Assembly (NCBI RefSeq): GCF_005938105.1
Contig: NZ_VCPE01000022.1
Coordinates: forward strand, 1 to 64,000
DNA from: Brucella haematophila
GTDB taxonomy: Bacteria > Pseudomonadota > Alphaproteobacteria > Rhizobiales > Rhizobiaceae
Length of the DNA stretch: 64,000 nucleotides
Reading direction: 5' to 3'
Part shown: one piece after another, positions 51,876-60,955 of the stretch
How the letters are laid out: every line of letters starts with the position of its first letter
How positions within the stretch are numbered: the stretch's first letter is position 1
Notes under the pieces: model-generated
The model's database searches: none
The model's input: only the letters and a program-made list of their open reading frames with translations
What the model was told of the DNA's origin: nothing
Position numbers and translations under genes: made by a program

Positions 51876-52796
51876 CTACAAAACCTTCGTAACCGTCGCG
51901 CCGCGCAGAAATTCCTGCGCTGGCAAAGACTTGCCGCCTGAACGCTGCAAGGTGACGAGCCGCACGGCGCCCCCGCCGCAGGCAACCGTCAGCCGGTCGT
52001 CCAGCATAGTACCCGCAGCACCGGAACCTTCGCCCAGCGTCGAGCGCTGAAGTTTCACACGCTCGACAGCGCCATTGATTTCCATCTCGCACCATGCACC
52101 CGGAAAAGGCGCAAGGCCGCGAATGGCATTGTGCACATCACGGGCAGGCTTCGACCAGTCAATGCGTGCTTCGGCCTTGTCGATCTTGGCGGCATAGGTG
52201 ACACCTTCTTCCGCCTGCGGCTGCAATGTCAGGCTTTCGCGCTCAAGCGCGCCCAACGCCCGCACCATCAGGTCGGCACCGATCATGCTCAGGCGATCAT
52301 GCAATTCGCCTGCCGTCATATCCGGCGTGATCGCCACTTTTTCAGCCATGGCGACCGGGCCCGTATCCAGCCCTTCGTCCATCTTCATAATCATCATGCC
52401 GGTTTCACTATCGCCCGACATGATGGCCCGCTGGATGGGCGCGGCACCGCGCCAGCGCGGCAGAAGCGAGGCATGGCCATTGTAGCAGCCTAGCCGCGGC
52501 GCATCGAGAATAGCTTTGGGCAACAGCAAACCATAGGCGACGACGATGGCGACATCAGCCTCCAGGCTCGCAAACACTTCCTGCTCTTCCGCACCCTTGA
52601 GGCTCTTCGGCGTGAAGACGGGGATACCGAACTGCTCGGCCTTTTCATGGACAGGCGACTTGGTCAGTTCCAGCCCTCTGCGTCCTGCCGGACGCGGCGG
52701 TTGCGAATAGACGGCCACCACATCATAGCCCTGCCCGATAATGGCGGTCAGGATCGGCACGGAAAAATCCGGCGTGCCCATGAAGACAATACGCAT
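51876..52796 (-). CDS. fmt: Methionyl-tRNA formyltransferase
   Basis: 306 residues. [15 protein letters not shown] at the start, the formyl-folate site [18 protein letters not shown] (His, with Asn in CYNGHAS), [11 protein letters not shown], and the C-terminal domain [20 protein letters not shown]. It formylates initiator Met-tRNA. Its ATG abuts the def stop codon (52797), so def and fmt are coupled, the usual bacterial arrangement. Confidence 0.96.
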   Translation of the reverse strand: MRIVFMGTPDFSVPILTAIIGQGYDVVAVYSQPPRPAGRRGLELTKSPVHEKAEQFGIPVFTPKSLKGAEEQEVFASLEADVAIVVAYGLLLPKAILDAPRLGCYNGHASLLPRWRGAAPIQRAIMSGDSETGMMIMKMDEGLDTGPVAMAEKVAITPDMTAGELHDRLSMIGADLMVRALGALERESLTLQPQAEEGVTYAAKIDKAEARIDWSKPARDVHNAIRGLAPFPGAWCEMEINGAVERVKLQRSTLGEGSGAAGTMLDDRLTVACGGGAVRLVTLQRSGGKSLPAQEFLRGATVTKVL

Positions 52797-53324
52797 CTAA
52801 AGAGCCTTTTTCGACGCCCGCTGGCTGGCGAGCTTCTTGAACTTCTTGATGACCATATCGCGCTTCAACTTGGAAATATGATCGATGAAGAGCACACCAT
52901 TGAGATGATCGATCTCGTGCTGCAGGCAGGTTGCCATCAGGCCATCGGCTTCCATTGCGTGCGGCTTGCCATCGGCATCGAAATATTTGACCTGAATGGC
53001 GGCTGGCCGTTCCACTTCCGCATAATAATCCGGAATGGACAGGCAGCCTTCTTCATAGGTGCTGACTTCATCCGTCACGCCGACAATCTCGGGATTGATG
53101 AAGACATGCGGCGCTTTATCCTCGCCTTCCTTTGCAAGGTCGATGACGAGCATGCGGATCGGCTCGCCAACCTGAATGGCGGCAAGGCCAATGCCCGGCG
53201 CGTCATACATGGTGTCGAACATGTCGCCGGCAAATTTGCGCAGCTGATCGTCAAAGCGCTCCACTGGCTTGGAAACCAGGCGCAACACAGGATCGGGAAG
53301 GATGATAAGCGGTTTTACTGACAT
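52797..53324 (-). CDS. def: Peptide deformylase
   Basis: 175 residues from the ATG at 53324 ([20 protein letters not shown]); the open frame extends 16 codons more. All three deformylase motifs: [23 protein letters not shown] (metal Cys) and [12 protein letters not shown] (two metal His and catalytic Glu). It removes the formyl group from new proteins. First gene of def-fmt-truA; divergent from rmuC, 101 bp apart. Confidence 0.97.
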   Translation of the reverse strand: MSVKPLIILPDPVLRLVSKPVERFDDQLRKFAGDMFDTMYDAPGIGLAAIQVGEPIRMLVIDLAKEGEDKAPHVFINPEIVGVTDEVSTYEEGCLSIPDYYAEVERPAAIQVKYFDADGKPHAMEADGLMATCLQHEIDHLNGVLFIDHISKLKRDMVIKKFKKLASQRASKKAL

Positions 53325-53425
53325 GCGCTTCACGTAATCGCTTGTGACAGAATCGTCAATTGTGCTTTGCAAAATGTTCCTGTTTTGATCTCATCAAGCC
53401 CGTACGAATCAGCTAAGCTTCGCAC

Positions 53426-54655
53426 ATGGAAAACCAGAACCTCTTGAATGAGCCGCTTTTGCAGCTCGGTGCCACATCGCTCACGCTGGGAGATATTCTT
53501 CTGGCTGGCATTGTGGTGGTGGTGCTCTGCCTTGTCATTTTCCTGATCGCCGCAACGCGCTCTGCGCGCCTGCGCGCCGTTGCCGAAGCACAGGCCGAGG
53601 ACCGCGCCCGCGACGCCGAATATCGCATGGCGGAAATTCTGAAAGCACAGGCGGAGATGCAGGGCCGCATGCAGACCATGGCGGAGGTTTTCGGCTCACG
53701 ACAGGCGGAGTTGAACCAGTCGATCCGCGAACGGCTCGACGGCATGACGCATCGCATCGGCCAGACCATGACCGAGCAGACCCGCTCGACCCATGAAAAT
53801 CTTGCCAAATTGCAGGAGCGTCTGGCCGTCATCGACACGGCACAGAGCAATATCCAGTCGCTCGCCGGACAGGTGGTGCAGTTGCAGGCGATCCTCGCCA
53901 ACAAGCAGACGCGCGGTGCTTTCGGCCAGTCACGCATGGAAGCGATCATCGCCGACGGTTTGCCACAAGGCGCTTATGAATTTCAGGCGACGCTCTCCAA
54001 CGGCACCCGTCCCGACTGCCTCGTGCGCATGCCCAACAAAGCACCGTCACTCGTGATCGACGCCAAGTTTCCGCTCGAAGCTTGGAACGCCATGCGTGAG
54101 AAGGAGCATCCTGACGCCCGCAAAGCTGCTGTTGTGCAGTTCCGTCGCGATATGGAAATCCATATCAAGGATGTTTCCGACAAATATCTGATCCCCGGCG
54201 AAACGCAGGATACGGCTTTCCTGTTCGTGCCGTCGGAATCGATCTTCGCTGATATTCACGAACATTTCGAAGCGCTGATCCAGCGCGCGCACCGGGCGCG
54301 GATCGTGATCGTTTCGCCGTCGCTGCTAATGCTGTCGATACAGGTCATTCAGGCGATCCTGAAAGACGCCCGCATGCGCGAACAGGCGCATGTCATTCAG
54401 GGCGAAGTGATCCGCCTCATGGAAGATGTGGGCCGCCTCGACGAGCGCGTGCGCAAGCTGCAGACGCACTTTGTGCAGGCCAACAAGGATATTGACGATA
54501 TTCTGGTGTCATCCAACAAGGTCACCCGGCGCGGCGCGAAAATCGAAGCGCTGGAATTTGGCGAAAAGCCTGCCGAGGAAACGCCCCGCCCGCAGCCAAG
54601 ACCGGCGGAAAGCGCGCCCACCCAAATGCGCCTGCGCGTGGTGGATGAGGACTGA
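53426..54655 (+). CDS. rmuC: DNA recombination protein RmuC
   Basis: 409 residues. An N-terminal membrane segment (ILLAGIVVVVLCLVIFLIA) is followed by a coiled coil (~45-160, RDAEYRMAEILKAQAEMQGR) and the nuclease-like RmuC domain (LVIDAKFPLEAWNAM, FVPSESIFADIHEHFEAL, RIVIVSPSLLMLSIQVIQA). RmuC limits inversions/rearrangement between short repeats. The coiled coil suggests a membrane-anchored oligomer. It ends just before a palindromic repeat cluster. Confidence 0.94.
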   Translation: MENQNLLNEPLLQLGATSLTLGDILLAGIVVVVLCLVIFLIAATRSARLRAVAEAQAEDRARDAEYRMAEILKAQAEMQGRMQTMAEVFGSRQAELNQSIRERLDGMTHRIGQTMTEQTRSTHENLAKLQERLAVIDTAQSNIQSLAGQVVQLQAILANKQTRGAFGQSRMEAIIADGLPQGAYEFQATLSNGTRPDCLVRMPNKAPSLVIDAKFPLEAWNAMREKEHPDARKAAVVQFRRDMEIHIKDVSDKYLIPGETQDTAFLFVPSESIFADIHEHFEALIQRAHRARIVIVSPSLLMLSIQVIQAILKDARMREQAHVIQGEVIRLMEDVGRLDERVRKLQTHFVQANKDIDDILVSSNKVTRRGAKIEALEFGEKPAEETPRPQPRPAESAPTQMRLRVVDED

Positions 54656-54663
54656 TCGTGTTT

Positions 54664-54785
54664 TCCCTCGTCCTTCGATGAACTCATGATGAGGTGCCGC
54701 TTCGCACCTCCTCAGGATGAGGGAAGCTTACAATAGAGGCGCTGCCGTCGCCCTCATCCTGAGGTCATCGAAGGATCGGAGTAAG
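54664..54785. repeat. Palindromic intergenic repeat, family C
   Basis: CTCGTCCTTCGATGAACTC (from 54668) pairs with the distal GGTCATCGAAGGATCGGAG (to 54781). An inner hairpin GAGGTGC (54691-54697) / GCACCTC (54704-54710) and the stretch CCTCAGGATGAGGG / CCCTCATCCTGAGG give a multi-branched palindrome. The motif CCTCATCCTGAGG with TCGAAGGA is a widespread rhizobial/Brucella repeat. It separates convergent rmuC and the Rdx gene and could terminate both. Confidence 0.78.
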
Positions 54786-54791
54786 AACCCT

Positions 54792-55097
54792 TCATGAATT
54801 GGCTGGTCGGTCCGAATGACCGAGATCGCGTTCCGGCCAGACGAGATCGCGGACGCGTTGTTTCAATACTTTGGCTTCCGGAAAGCCGCCGTCGCGCTTG
54901 CGCTCCCAGATGAGTTCTTCGTTGCCATCTGGCATCAGCACGCGGATTTCAAAAACCCCGCCAGTCCCCGGACGCAATGCAACTTCCCCCAGATCCTGCC
55001 CGAAAGTCTGCAACAGTTCCTGTGCCATCCACGCAGCGCGCAGCAGCCAATTGCATTGGGTGCAGTAGGTGATGGAGATGCGGGGATTTGCGGACAT
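54792..55097 (-). CDS. SelT/SelW/SelH (Rdx) family protein
   Basis: 101 residues. The redox motif is ITYCTQCNWLLRAAWMAQEL (CxxC, residues ~12-15), with FGQDLGEVALRPGTGGVFEI and GGFPEAKVLKQRVRDLVWPERDLG. The Rdx fold is thioredoxin-like; selenium-free bacterial forms keep Cys-x-x-Cys. Function unknown; redox activity is assumed. Monocistronic, AAGGCAAG before the ATG. Confidence 0.88.
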   Translation of the reverse strand: MSANPRISITYCTQCNWLLRAAWMAQELLQTFGQDLGEVALRPGTGGVFEIRVLMPDGNEELIWERKRDGGFPEAKVLKQRVRDLVWPERDLGHSDRPANS

Positions 55098-55241
55098 TTA
55101 TTATCTTGCCTTTCTTTAACTTAAGATGGATGCTTATATATTAGTAAATCAATATATTAGAAGTATATAATCTTATTATCACCTCTTTAATATGTAAAAG
55201 TCACCCCTATATTATCATATCTATATTAGAACGGAGCCCTC
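55098..55241. other. AT-rich spacer upstream of the orphan gene
   Basis: 144 bp, very AT-rich (for example AGTATATAATCTTATTATCACC), in contrast with the flanking genes. It should contain the promoter of the orphan gene and that of the Rdx gene. No repeat boundary seen. Confidence 0.5.
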
Positions 55242-55904
55242 ATGCCCAATTTCGGAATTTCTTCATTTCTTAAAATTCTACACTTAAACGAAAAACCTCA
55301 AAAGACAGAAATTCGCAAGCGCCTGAATCCTAGTGACGGAGGAGGCTACGACTTTCACGGAAGCGTTCGGAGACTTTGTGCAGACCTGGCGCTGAATAAC
55401 GCTGATCCAAGGGCGGTCATTGAACGCCTCAAAGACATAAAAAAGGTATCAGAGAGAGATTCGGCTCGAACTGGTCTTCAAGCGTTTATAAAATGGAAGA
55501 ATGAACACCCAGCCCAGTTTGTGATGGCCAACAACGTTATCTACAACAGCCCTAAATCTCTGTTTAAACTGACATTTAAACCAAACTTCAGTTTGATTAC
55601 TGATGACAAGGTTGCTGCGGTCCATATTTGGAATACTGCCCGGCCAGCACTCGATGATCATCTTGTCAGAGCGGTATTATCTGTATTCCCGGCGTTATAT
55701 ACAGTGAACAAGCCCGATGATCTTGCCGTTCTTTGCCTAAGGTCAAAGCGGCTCATTCGGCTAGGCGAACCCGATCCAAAAATACAAGAACTTGGAATTC
55801 TGCTAATTAAGAAAGTCGATAAAATTATTACTGACTTAAACGAAAGCGGTGATGGAAAGCCTTACGATACCGGCGACCATCCAACACCACCGTTCTTGCA
55901 TTAA
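55242..55904 (+). CDS. Orphan protein of unknown function, probably acquired
   Basis: 220 residues from an ATG with GGAGCCCTC before it. I recognise no domain. The sequence begins PNFGISSFLKILHLNEK, has a Lys/Arg-rich N-terminal part with helical ALNNADPRAVIERLKDIKK, and ends in a hydrophilic tail GDGKPYDTGDHPTPPFLH. No signal peptide or membrane segment is seen. Base composition and codons (many AAA, ATT, TTA) are AT-richer than those of neighbours rmuC and lepA, suggesting horizontal origin. A GC-hairpin follows at 55914. Confidence 0.65.
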   Translation: MPNFGISSFLKILHLNEKPQKTEIRKRLNPSDGGGYDFHGSVRRLCADLALNNADPRAVIERLKDIKKVSERDSARTGLQAFIKWKNEHPAQFVMANNVIYNSPKSLFKLTFKPNFSLITDDKVAAVHIWNTARPALDDHLVRAVLSVFPALYTVNKPDDLAVLCLRSKRLIRLGEPDPKIQELGILLIKKVDKIITDLNESGDGKPYDTGDHPTPPFLH

Positions 55905-55913
55905 AGCGCGCAC

Positions 55914-55937
55914 TTGCCTGCCCGCAAAGGCAGGCAA
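55914..55937. terminator. Hairpin between the orphan gene and lepA
   Basis: TTGCCTGCC (55914-55922), loop CGCAAA, GGCAGGCAA (55929-55937): perfect 9-bp stem between convergent genes, 1 bp before the lepA stop. The plus strand lacks a U-run. Confidence 0.65.
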
Positions 55938-57746
55938 TCAATCATCACCCATCTTGAGCGCCTGAATAAAGGCCTCCTGCGGGATTTCGACCTTGCCGAA
56001 CTGGCGCATGCGCTTCTTGCCTTCCTTCTGCTTTTCCAGAAGTTTGCGCTTACGCGTCACGTCGCCGCCGTAGCACTTGGCCGTCACGTCCTTGCGCAGC
56101 GCCGAGATGGTCTCGCGCGCCACGATGCGGCCGCCGATAGCAGCCTGGATCGGAATCTTGAACATGTGCTGCGGGATCAGCTCTTTCAGCTTCTCGCAAA
56201 GCGCACGGCCGCGCTTTTCCGCAGCCGTTCGGTGAACCAGCATCGACAGCGCATCGACCGGCTCTTCGTTCACGAGAATCGACATCTTGACCAGATCGCC
56301 CTCGCGATATTCCGAGAGGTTATAGTCGAACGAGGCATAGCCCTTCGAGATCGACTTCAGCCGGTCGTAGAAATCGAACACCACTTCATTGAGCGGCAGT
56401 TCATAGGTGATCATGGCGCGCGGGCCGACATAGGTGAGGTCCACCTGAATGCCGCGGCGGTCCTGACACAGTTTCATGATCGCGCCGAGATAATCATCCG
56501 GCGTCATGATGGTTGCCTTGATCCAGGGCTCTTCGATGGCCGAAATCTTCACCACATCCGGCATATCGGCCGGGTTGTGCAGTTCCTTCTGTGTGCCGTC
56601 GATCATGTTCAGGCGATAAACGACCGAAGGCGCTGTCGTGATGAGGTCGAGATTGAACTCGCGCTCAAGACGTTCCTGAATGATTTCCAGATGCAGCAAG
56701 CCGAGGAAGCCGCAACGGAAGCCGAAACCGAGCGCTGCCGAGGTTTCCATTTCGAACGAGAACGAAGCGTCGTTGAGGCGCAGCTTGCCCATAGCGCCGC
56801 GCAGATCTTCAAAATCCGCTGCATCAACCGGGAACAGGCCGCAGAACACCACCGGCTGCGCAGGCTTGAAGCCGGCCAGCATCTTGCTCGTCGGGCGACG
56901 ATCATCGGTGATCGTATCGCCGACGCGCGTATCGGCCACTTCCTTGATGGAAGCGGTGATAAAGCCAAGCTCGCCCGGGCCGAGTTCGTCCATCTGAACC
57001 ATTTTCGGCGTGAACACACCGGTGCGTTCCACCGGATATTTCGCGCCCGTGCCCATCATGCGGATGGTCTGGCCCTTCTTGAGCACGCCGTCGATGACGC
57101 GCACCAGAACGATAACGCCGAGATAGGAATCATACCAGCTGTCAACCAGCATGGCCTTGAGCGGCGCATTGCGGTCGCCTTCCTTCGGCGCGGGCAGCTG
57201 GGTGACGATGGCTTCCAGCACGTCTTCGATGCCGATGCCGGTCTTGGCAGAAATATGCACGGCCTGCGACGCATCGATGCCAATGACTTCCTCGATTTGG
57301 CTCTTGACGCGCTCAGGCTCGGCAGCGGGCAGATCGATCTTGTTCAGCACGACCACGATTTCATGATTGTTGTCGATGGCCTGATAGACATTGGCCAGCG
57401 TCTGCGCTTCCACGCCCTGGGAAGCATCCACCACGAGAAGCGAACCTTCGCAAGCCGCCAGCGAACGCGAGACTTCATAAGCGAAGTCGACATGTCCGGG
57501 GGTGTCGATCAGGTTCAGCACATAATCTTCGCCGTTCTTCGCCTTATAGGTGAGACGGACGGTCTGCGCCTTGATGGTGATGCCGCGCTCGCGCTCGATA
57601 TCCATCGAGTCGAGAACCTGATCCTTCATCTCGCGCGTATCCAGACCGCCAGTCAATTGAATGAGGCGGTCGGCCAGCGTCGATTTGCCATGATCGATAT
57701 GGGCGACGATCGAAAAATTGCGAATATGGTCAAGTGGTGTGCTCAT
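55938..57746 (-). CDS. lepA: Elongation factor 4 (LepA)
   Basis: 602 residues. GTPase motifs [15 protein letters not shown] (G1), [13 protein letters not shown] (G3), [11 protein letters not shown] (G4), followed by domains II, III, V and the LepA-specific C-terminal domain ([25 protein letters not shown]). It back-translocates or remodels stalled ribosomes. Family length about 600, fully matching. The upstream 250 bp contain a family-B repeat. Confidence 0.97.
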   Translation of the reverse strand: MSTPLDHIRNFSIVAHIDHGKSTLADRLIQLTGGLDTREMKDQVLDSMDIERERGITIKAQTVRLTYKAKNGEDYVLNLIDTPGHVDFAYEVSRSLAACEGSLLVVDASQGVEAQTLANVYQAIDNNHEIVVVLNKIDLPAAEPERVKSQIEEVIGIDASQAVHISAKTGIGIEDVLEAIVTQLPAPKEGDRNAPLKAMLVDSWYDSYLGVIVLVRVIDGVLKKGQTIRMMGTGAKYPVERTGVFTPKMVQMDELGPGELGFITASIKEVADTRVGDTITDDRRPTSKMLAGFKPAQPVVFCGLFPVDAADFEDLRGAMGKLRLNDASFSFEMETSAALGFGFRCGFLGLLHLEIIQERLEREFNLDLITTAPSVVYRLNMIDGTQKELHNPADMPDVVKISAIEEPWIKATIMTPDDYLGAIMKLCQDRRGIQVDLTYVGPRAMITYELPLNEVVFDFYDRLKSISKGYASFDYNLSEYREGDLVKMSILVNEEPVDALSMLVHRTAAEKRGRALCEKLKELIPQHMFKIPIQAAIGGRIVARETISALRKDVTAKCYGGDVTRKRKLLEKQKEGKKRMRQFGKVEIPQEAFIQALKMGDD

Positions 57747-57792
57747 GCGCGCGATTTAACAGCAAGCAGCGGAATCTCAAAGCTCTATTCGA

Positions 57793-57837
57793 GCATGATC
57801 CCGAAAAGTGTGAAGCGGTTTTCGGATAAGATCATGC
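57793..57837. repeat. Palindromic repeat, family B, upstream of lepA
   Basis: GCATGATC (57793-57800) and GATCATGC (57830-57837) close a hairpin around CCGAAAAGTGTGAAGCGGTTTTCGG, the family core in full. It sits ~50 bp upstream of the lepA start and ~160 bp upstream of the divergent epimerase-like gene. Confidence 0.7.
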
Positions 57838-57998
57838 TGAAACACAAAAAACGAACACGGGAAAAAGCCCCGCTATCATGATCGTGACAACAAGTCCCCT
57901 TTGCCTTGTGGCAAAAAGGCGATAAATCACCGGCAATACAGACGCATTGCGGCTGCTGCTCGCAAGCGGCCCAACTGGCTTTCATGCAGGAGTTTAGG

Positions 57999-58985
57999 AT
58001 GAAGACCGAACCGAACGAAGTCCACAACAGGCCGAAACTGGTCACCGTTTTCGGCGGCTCCGGCTTTGTCGGGCGCGCGGTCGTAGCAAGTCTCACCAAG
58101 CGTGGCTATCGTGTGCGCGTTGCCGTGCGCAAGCCCGAAGTGGCTTATTACATGGCTCCGCTCGGCAATGTCGGGCAGATCCAGATGGTACAGGCCAATG
58201 TCCGCAATCGCGCTTCGGTCGAGCTGGTCGTCAAGGGTTCCGACCATGTCGTGAACCTCGTCGGCATTCTCGCAGAAAGCGGTCGCCAGCGTTTCAACAC
58301 GGTTCAAGTGCTGGGCGCGAAGAACATTGCCGAAGCCGCCAAGGCCGCCGGCATTCCGATGACCCACGTTTCGTCGCTCGCTGCCGATGTGAATTCGGCT
58401 TCGGATTATGCCCGCACCAAGGCTGAAGGCGAAAACGCCGTTCTCGCCGTGCTGCCGGAAAGCGTTATCCTGCGTCCGTCGATCATTTTCGGTCACGAAG
58501 ACCGCTTCTTCAACCGCTTCGCCAATATGGCGCGCTTCTCGCCCTTCCTGCCGGTCATCGGCGGCGGCGAAACGAAGCTTCAGCCGGTCTATGTCGGCGA
58601 TGTCGCAGAAGCCGTTGCCCGCGCCGTTGATGGCAAGCTGATGCCGGGCGGCGTCTATGAACTCGGCGGTCCGGATGTGCAGCCGTTCAAGAACTGGATG
58701 AAGGACATGCTGCGCGTCATCGACCGCAAGCGCGTTCTCATCTCGCTGCCGTGGTGGGTCGCCCGCCTGCAGGCTTCGGTTCTCAGCCTGCTGCCGAACC
58801 CGCCGATCACCAACGATCAGGTGACGCTCCTGAAATCCGACAATGTCGTTTCGGAAGCAGCCATCAAGGAAGGCCGCACCTTGCAGGGCATGGGCATTAC
58901 GCCGGAAGGCGTCGACGCCGTGCTGCCCGCCTATCTCTGGCGCTACCGCGTGGCCGGTCAGTACACCAAGACCGGTTTTGCGTGA
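57999..58985 (+). CDS. NDUFA9-like NAD-binding protein (complex I accessory family)
   Basis: 328 residues from the ATG at 57999 (AGGAGTTTAGG before it). Rossmann motif VTVFGGSGFVGRAVVASL (residues ~13-30); ELVVKGSDHVVNLVGILAESG; the atypical short-chain site ASDYARTKAEGENAVL. It belongs to the extended SDR group that contains the mitochondrial complex I subunit NDUFA9, common in alphaproteobacteria; an N-terminal extension is absent. Possible role in respiratory chain or quinone work is inferred. A strong terminator follows. Confidence 0.88.
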   Translation: MKTEPNEVHNRPKLVTVFGGSGFVGRAVVASLTKRGYRVRVAVRKPEVAYYMAPLGNVGQIQMVQANVRNRASVELVVKGSDHVVNLVGILAESGRQRFNTVQVLGAKNIAEAAKAAGIPMTHVSSLAADVNSASDYARTKAEGENAVLAVLPESVILRPSIIFGHEDRFFNRFANMARFSPFLPVIGGGETKLQPVYVGDVAEAVARAVDGKLMPGGVYELGGPDVQPFKNWMKDMLRVIDRKRVLISLPWWVARLQASVLSLLPNPPITNDQVTLLKSDNVVSEAAIKEGRTLQGMGITPEGVDAVLPAYLWRYRVAGQYTKTGFA

Positions 58986-59007
58986 GATATCGATAATCGG
59001 AAATGAA

Positions 59008-59034
59008 TAAAGGGGCCTCGCGGCCCCTTTTTTT
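59008..59034 (+). terminator. Rho-independent terminator after the NDUFA9-like gene
   Basis: AGGGGCC (59011-59017), loop TCGC, GGCCCCT (59022-59028), followed by a run of seven T (59028-59034). Confidence 0.93.
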
Positions 59035-59055
59035 GTTCTGCTTTTATGCGCCGAA

Positions 59056-59197
59056 GCTCTGTCAGGATTTTCGTTCTGTCGAGGCGAAAATGGCGGTTTT
59101 CGAGAACCGGAGCGGAGTGTACTTAAGGGTACATGAGCACCGGAAGCGTAGAAAAACGTCATTTGCAGACCGACAGTGCGGAAATAATGGCGGAGCG
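59056..59197. repeat. Palindromic intergenic repeat, family A, copy 4
   Basis: It contains GAAAATGGCGGTTTTCGAGAACCGGAGCGGAGTGTAC, then GGGTACATGAGCACCGG, and CATTTGCAGACCGACAGTGCGG as in copy 1. It lies between the NDUFA9-like terminator and the stop of uppP (59198). Terminal repeats are weaker than in copies 1 to 3. Confidence 0.72.
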
Positions 59198-60004
59198 TTA
59201 GCCCCAGATCAGAAGGGCGGCTAGCCCCGCCGAACCGACGATAAGACGCCACCAGGCAAAGAGCTTGAAGCCATGGCGCGAAACATAGTCGAGCAGGTAG
59301 CGCACGACGAACACACCCGAGATGAAAGCCATCACGAAGCCGACAGCGATCAACGCGCCATCATTCATCGTTAGCATGTCACGGCTCTTGTACAGATCGT
59401 AGGCGAAGGCCCCGGCCATGGTCGGCATGGCGAGGAAGAACGAGAATTCCGCAGCCGACCGCTTGTCCGCGCCCAGCAGCAGCGAACCGACAATCGTGGA
59501 ACCCGAACGCGACACGCCGGGGATCATGGCAAGGCACTGGATGAAGCCAATGGCAAGGCACATCGGCAGCGGATAATCCATCACATCATGATAGCGCGGC
59601 TTCAGATTGAGCTGGTCGACCCAGAGCAGGATCAGACCGCCGACAATCAGCATGATGCAGACAAGGATCGGCGTTTCGAAGAGCACGCTCTTGATGAAGC
59701 CATGTGCGAGCGCGCCGATCACCGCGGCGGGCAGGAAGGCGACCAGAATACCGAAGACAAAATGACGCGTGCGCGCATCTCGCGGAAAATCCGCAAGAAG
59801 CTTCAGCAATTTCGCCGAATAAACGGTCAGAATGGCCAGAATAGCGCCAAGCTGGATCAGCACTTCGAACGTCTTTCCTGTGGATTCAAATCCCAGAAAA
59901 TGCCCGACCAGCAACAAATGCCCGGTGGATGAAACCGGGATAAACTCGGTCAACCCTTCGATGAGACCGAGAAACGCGGCTTCCAGCAGATTAAAAATAT
60001 CCAT
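59198..60004 (-). CDS. uppP: Undecaprenyl-diphosphatase UppP (BacA)
   Basis: 268 residues with eight or so membrane segments. The conserved motifs [18 protein letters not shown] (residues ~17-34) and [22 protein letters not shown] (~165-186) are intact. It dephosphorylates undecaprenyl diphosphate to recycle the lipid carrier for peptidoglycan; overproduction gives bacitracin resistance. Transcribed alone. Confidence 0.95.
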   Translation of the reverse strand: MDIFNLLEAAFLGLIEGLTEFIPVSSTGHLLLVGHFLGFESTGKTFEVLIQLGAILAILTVYSAKLLKLLADFPRDARTRHFVFGILVAFLPAAVIGALAHGFIKSVLFETPILVCIMLIVGGLILLWVDQLNLKPRYHDVMDYPLPMCLAIGFIQCLAMIPGVSRSGSTIVGSLLLGADKRSAAEFSFFLAMPTMAGAFAYDLYKSRDMLTMNDGALIAVGFVMAFISGVFVVRYLLDYVSRHGFKLFAWWRLIVGSAGLAALLIWG

Positions 60005-60262
60005 GAAGTCAGTACCTTAGAATGGTTGGCACGATGATGGCATCTGAACCGGCTCGCATTAGCGGCTGTGGCGACTAAAACGGGCACTTCCAGCGATTGC
60101 TTGTCTCCCGCAAACATAGGTCTTATAGACTTTATATTCCGTTGAGGCGGCGTCGAATCGCTCGGCAGCAGAAATAGCCTGCTGCATGGGCAAACGCCAG
60201 CCGCCGTACCAATCTCCGGACGTTCAATTCAAGCTGTGTCAGTCGAGAGTACCGCGTCGATC

Positions 60263-60955
60263 ATGCTTACGCTGTTTCATCATCCCATGTCTTCAGGCTC
60301 ACGTTATGTGCGGCTTATCCTCGGCGAATATGGCGTGGAAGCGGAACTGATCGAGGAAAGGCCGTGGTCGCGCCGCAAGGAATTTCTGGCGCTGAACCCG
60401 GCTGCCACCTTGCCTGTGCTGCTTGCGGAAAACGATCTGCCGGTCGTCGGCGCAACAGTGATCGCCGAATATCTCGATGAAACGCGTGGTGCATTGAAGC
60501 GCAGCCGTCGTCTCCTGCCGGAAAGCCCGATGGAGCGCGCCGAAGTGCGCCGCCTCGTGGACTGGTTCTTGCTGAAATTCGAAAACGAAGTCACCCGCCA
60601 CATCACGCGCGAGCGCGTTTATAAATTGCAGATGGCGGCTGAAATGGGCGGCAGCGCGCCGGATTCGACCGCGATCCGCGCCGCGCGCACCAATATTCGC
60701 CAGCATATGAAATATATCGACTGGCTGGCCGCTACCCGCGACTGGCTGGCAGGCGCGCATCCAACCTATGCCGACATGGCGGCCGCAGCGGCGGTTTCTG
60801 CGCTCGATTATCTCGGTGAAATCGAATGGGGCGAAACCCGCGCCGCGCGCGACTGGTATGCGCGAATGAAGTCGCGCCCTGCTTTCCGCCCGCTTCTGTC
60901 CGATCGCGTGCGCGGGCTTGCCCCGGTGGCCCATTATGGCGACCTCGACTTCTAA
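60263..60955 (+). CDS. Glutathione S-transferase family protein
   Basis: 230 residues from the ATG at 60263 ([20 protein letters not shown]); a GTG at 60236 is an alternative. The N-terminal thioredoxin-like domain has SGSRYVRL (active site region) and [26 protein letters not shown] (with the cis-Pro and ESxxI-type segment). The C-terminal helical domain follows. Soluble conjugating or redox enzyme; substrate unknown. It overlaps queG by 20 bp, so they are co-transcribed. Confidence 0.88.
   Translation: MLTLFHHPMSSGSRYVRLILGEYGVEAELIEERPWSRRKEFLALNPAATLPVLLAENDLPVVGATVIAEYLDETRGALKRSRRLLPESPMERAEVRRLVDWFLLKFENEVTRHITRERVYKLQMAAEMGGSAPDSTAIRAARTNIRQHMKYIDWLAATRDWLAGAHPTYADMAAAAAVSALDYLGEIEWGETRAARDWYARMKSRPAFRPLLSDRVRGLAPVAHYGDLDF

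Noticed and set aside
55914-57881. 655-codon open frame antisense to lepA
   Set aside because: It is wholly antisense to a clearly homologous lepA, has no ribosome-binding site, and its His/Arg-rich product is typical of antisense translation of high-GC genes.
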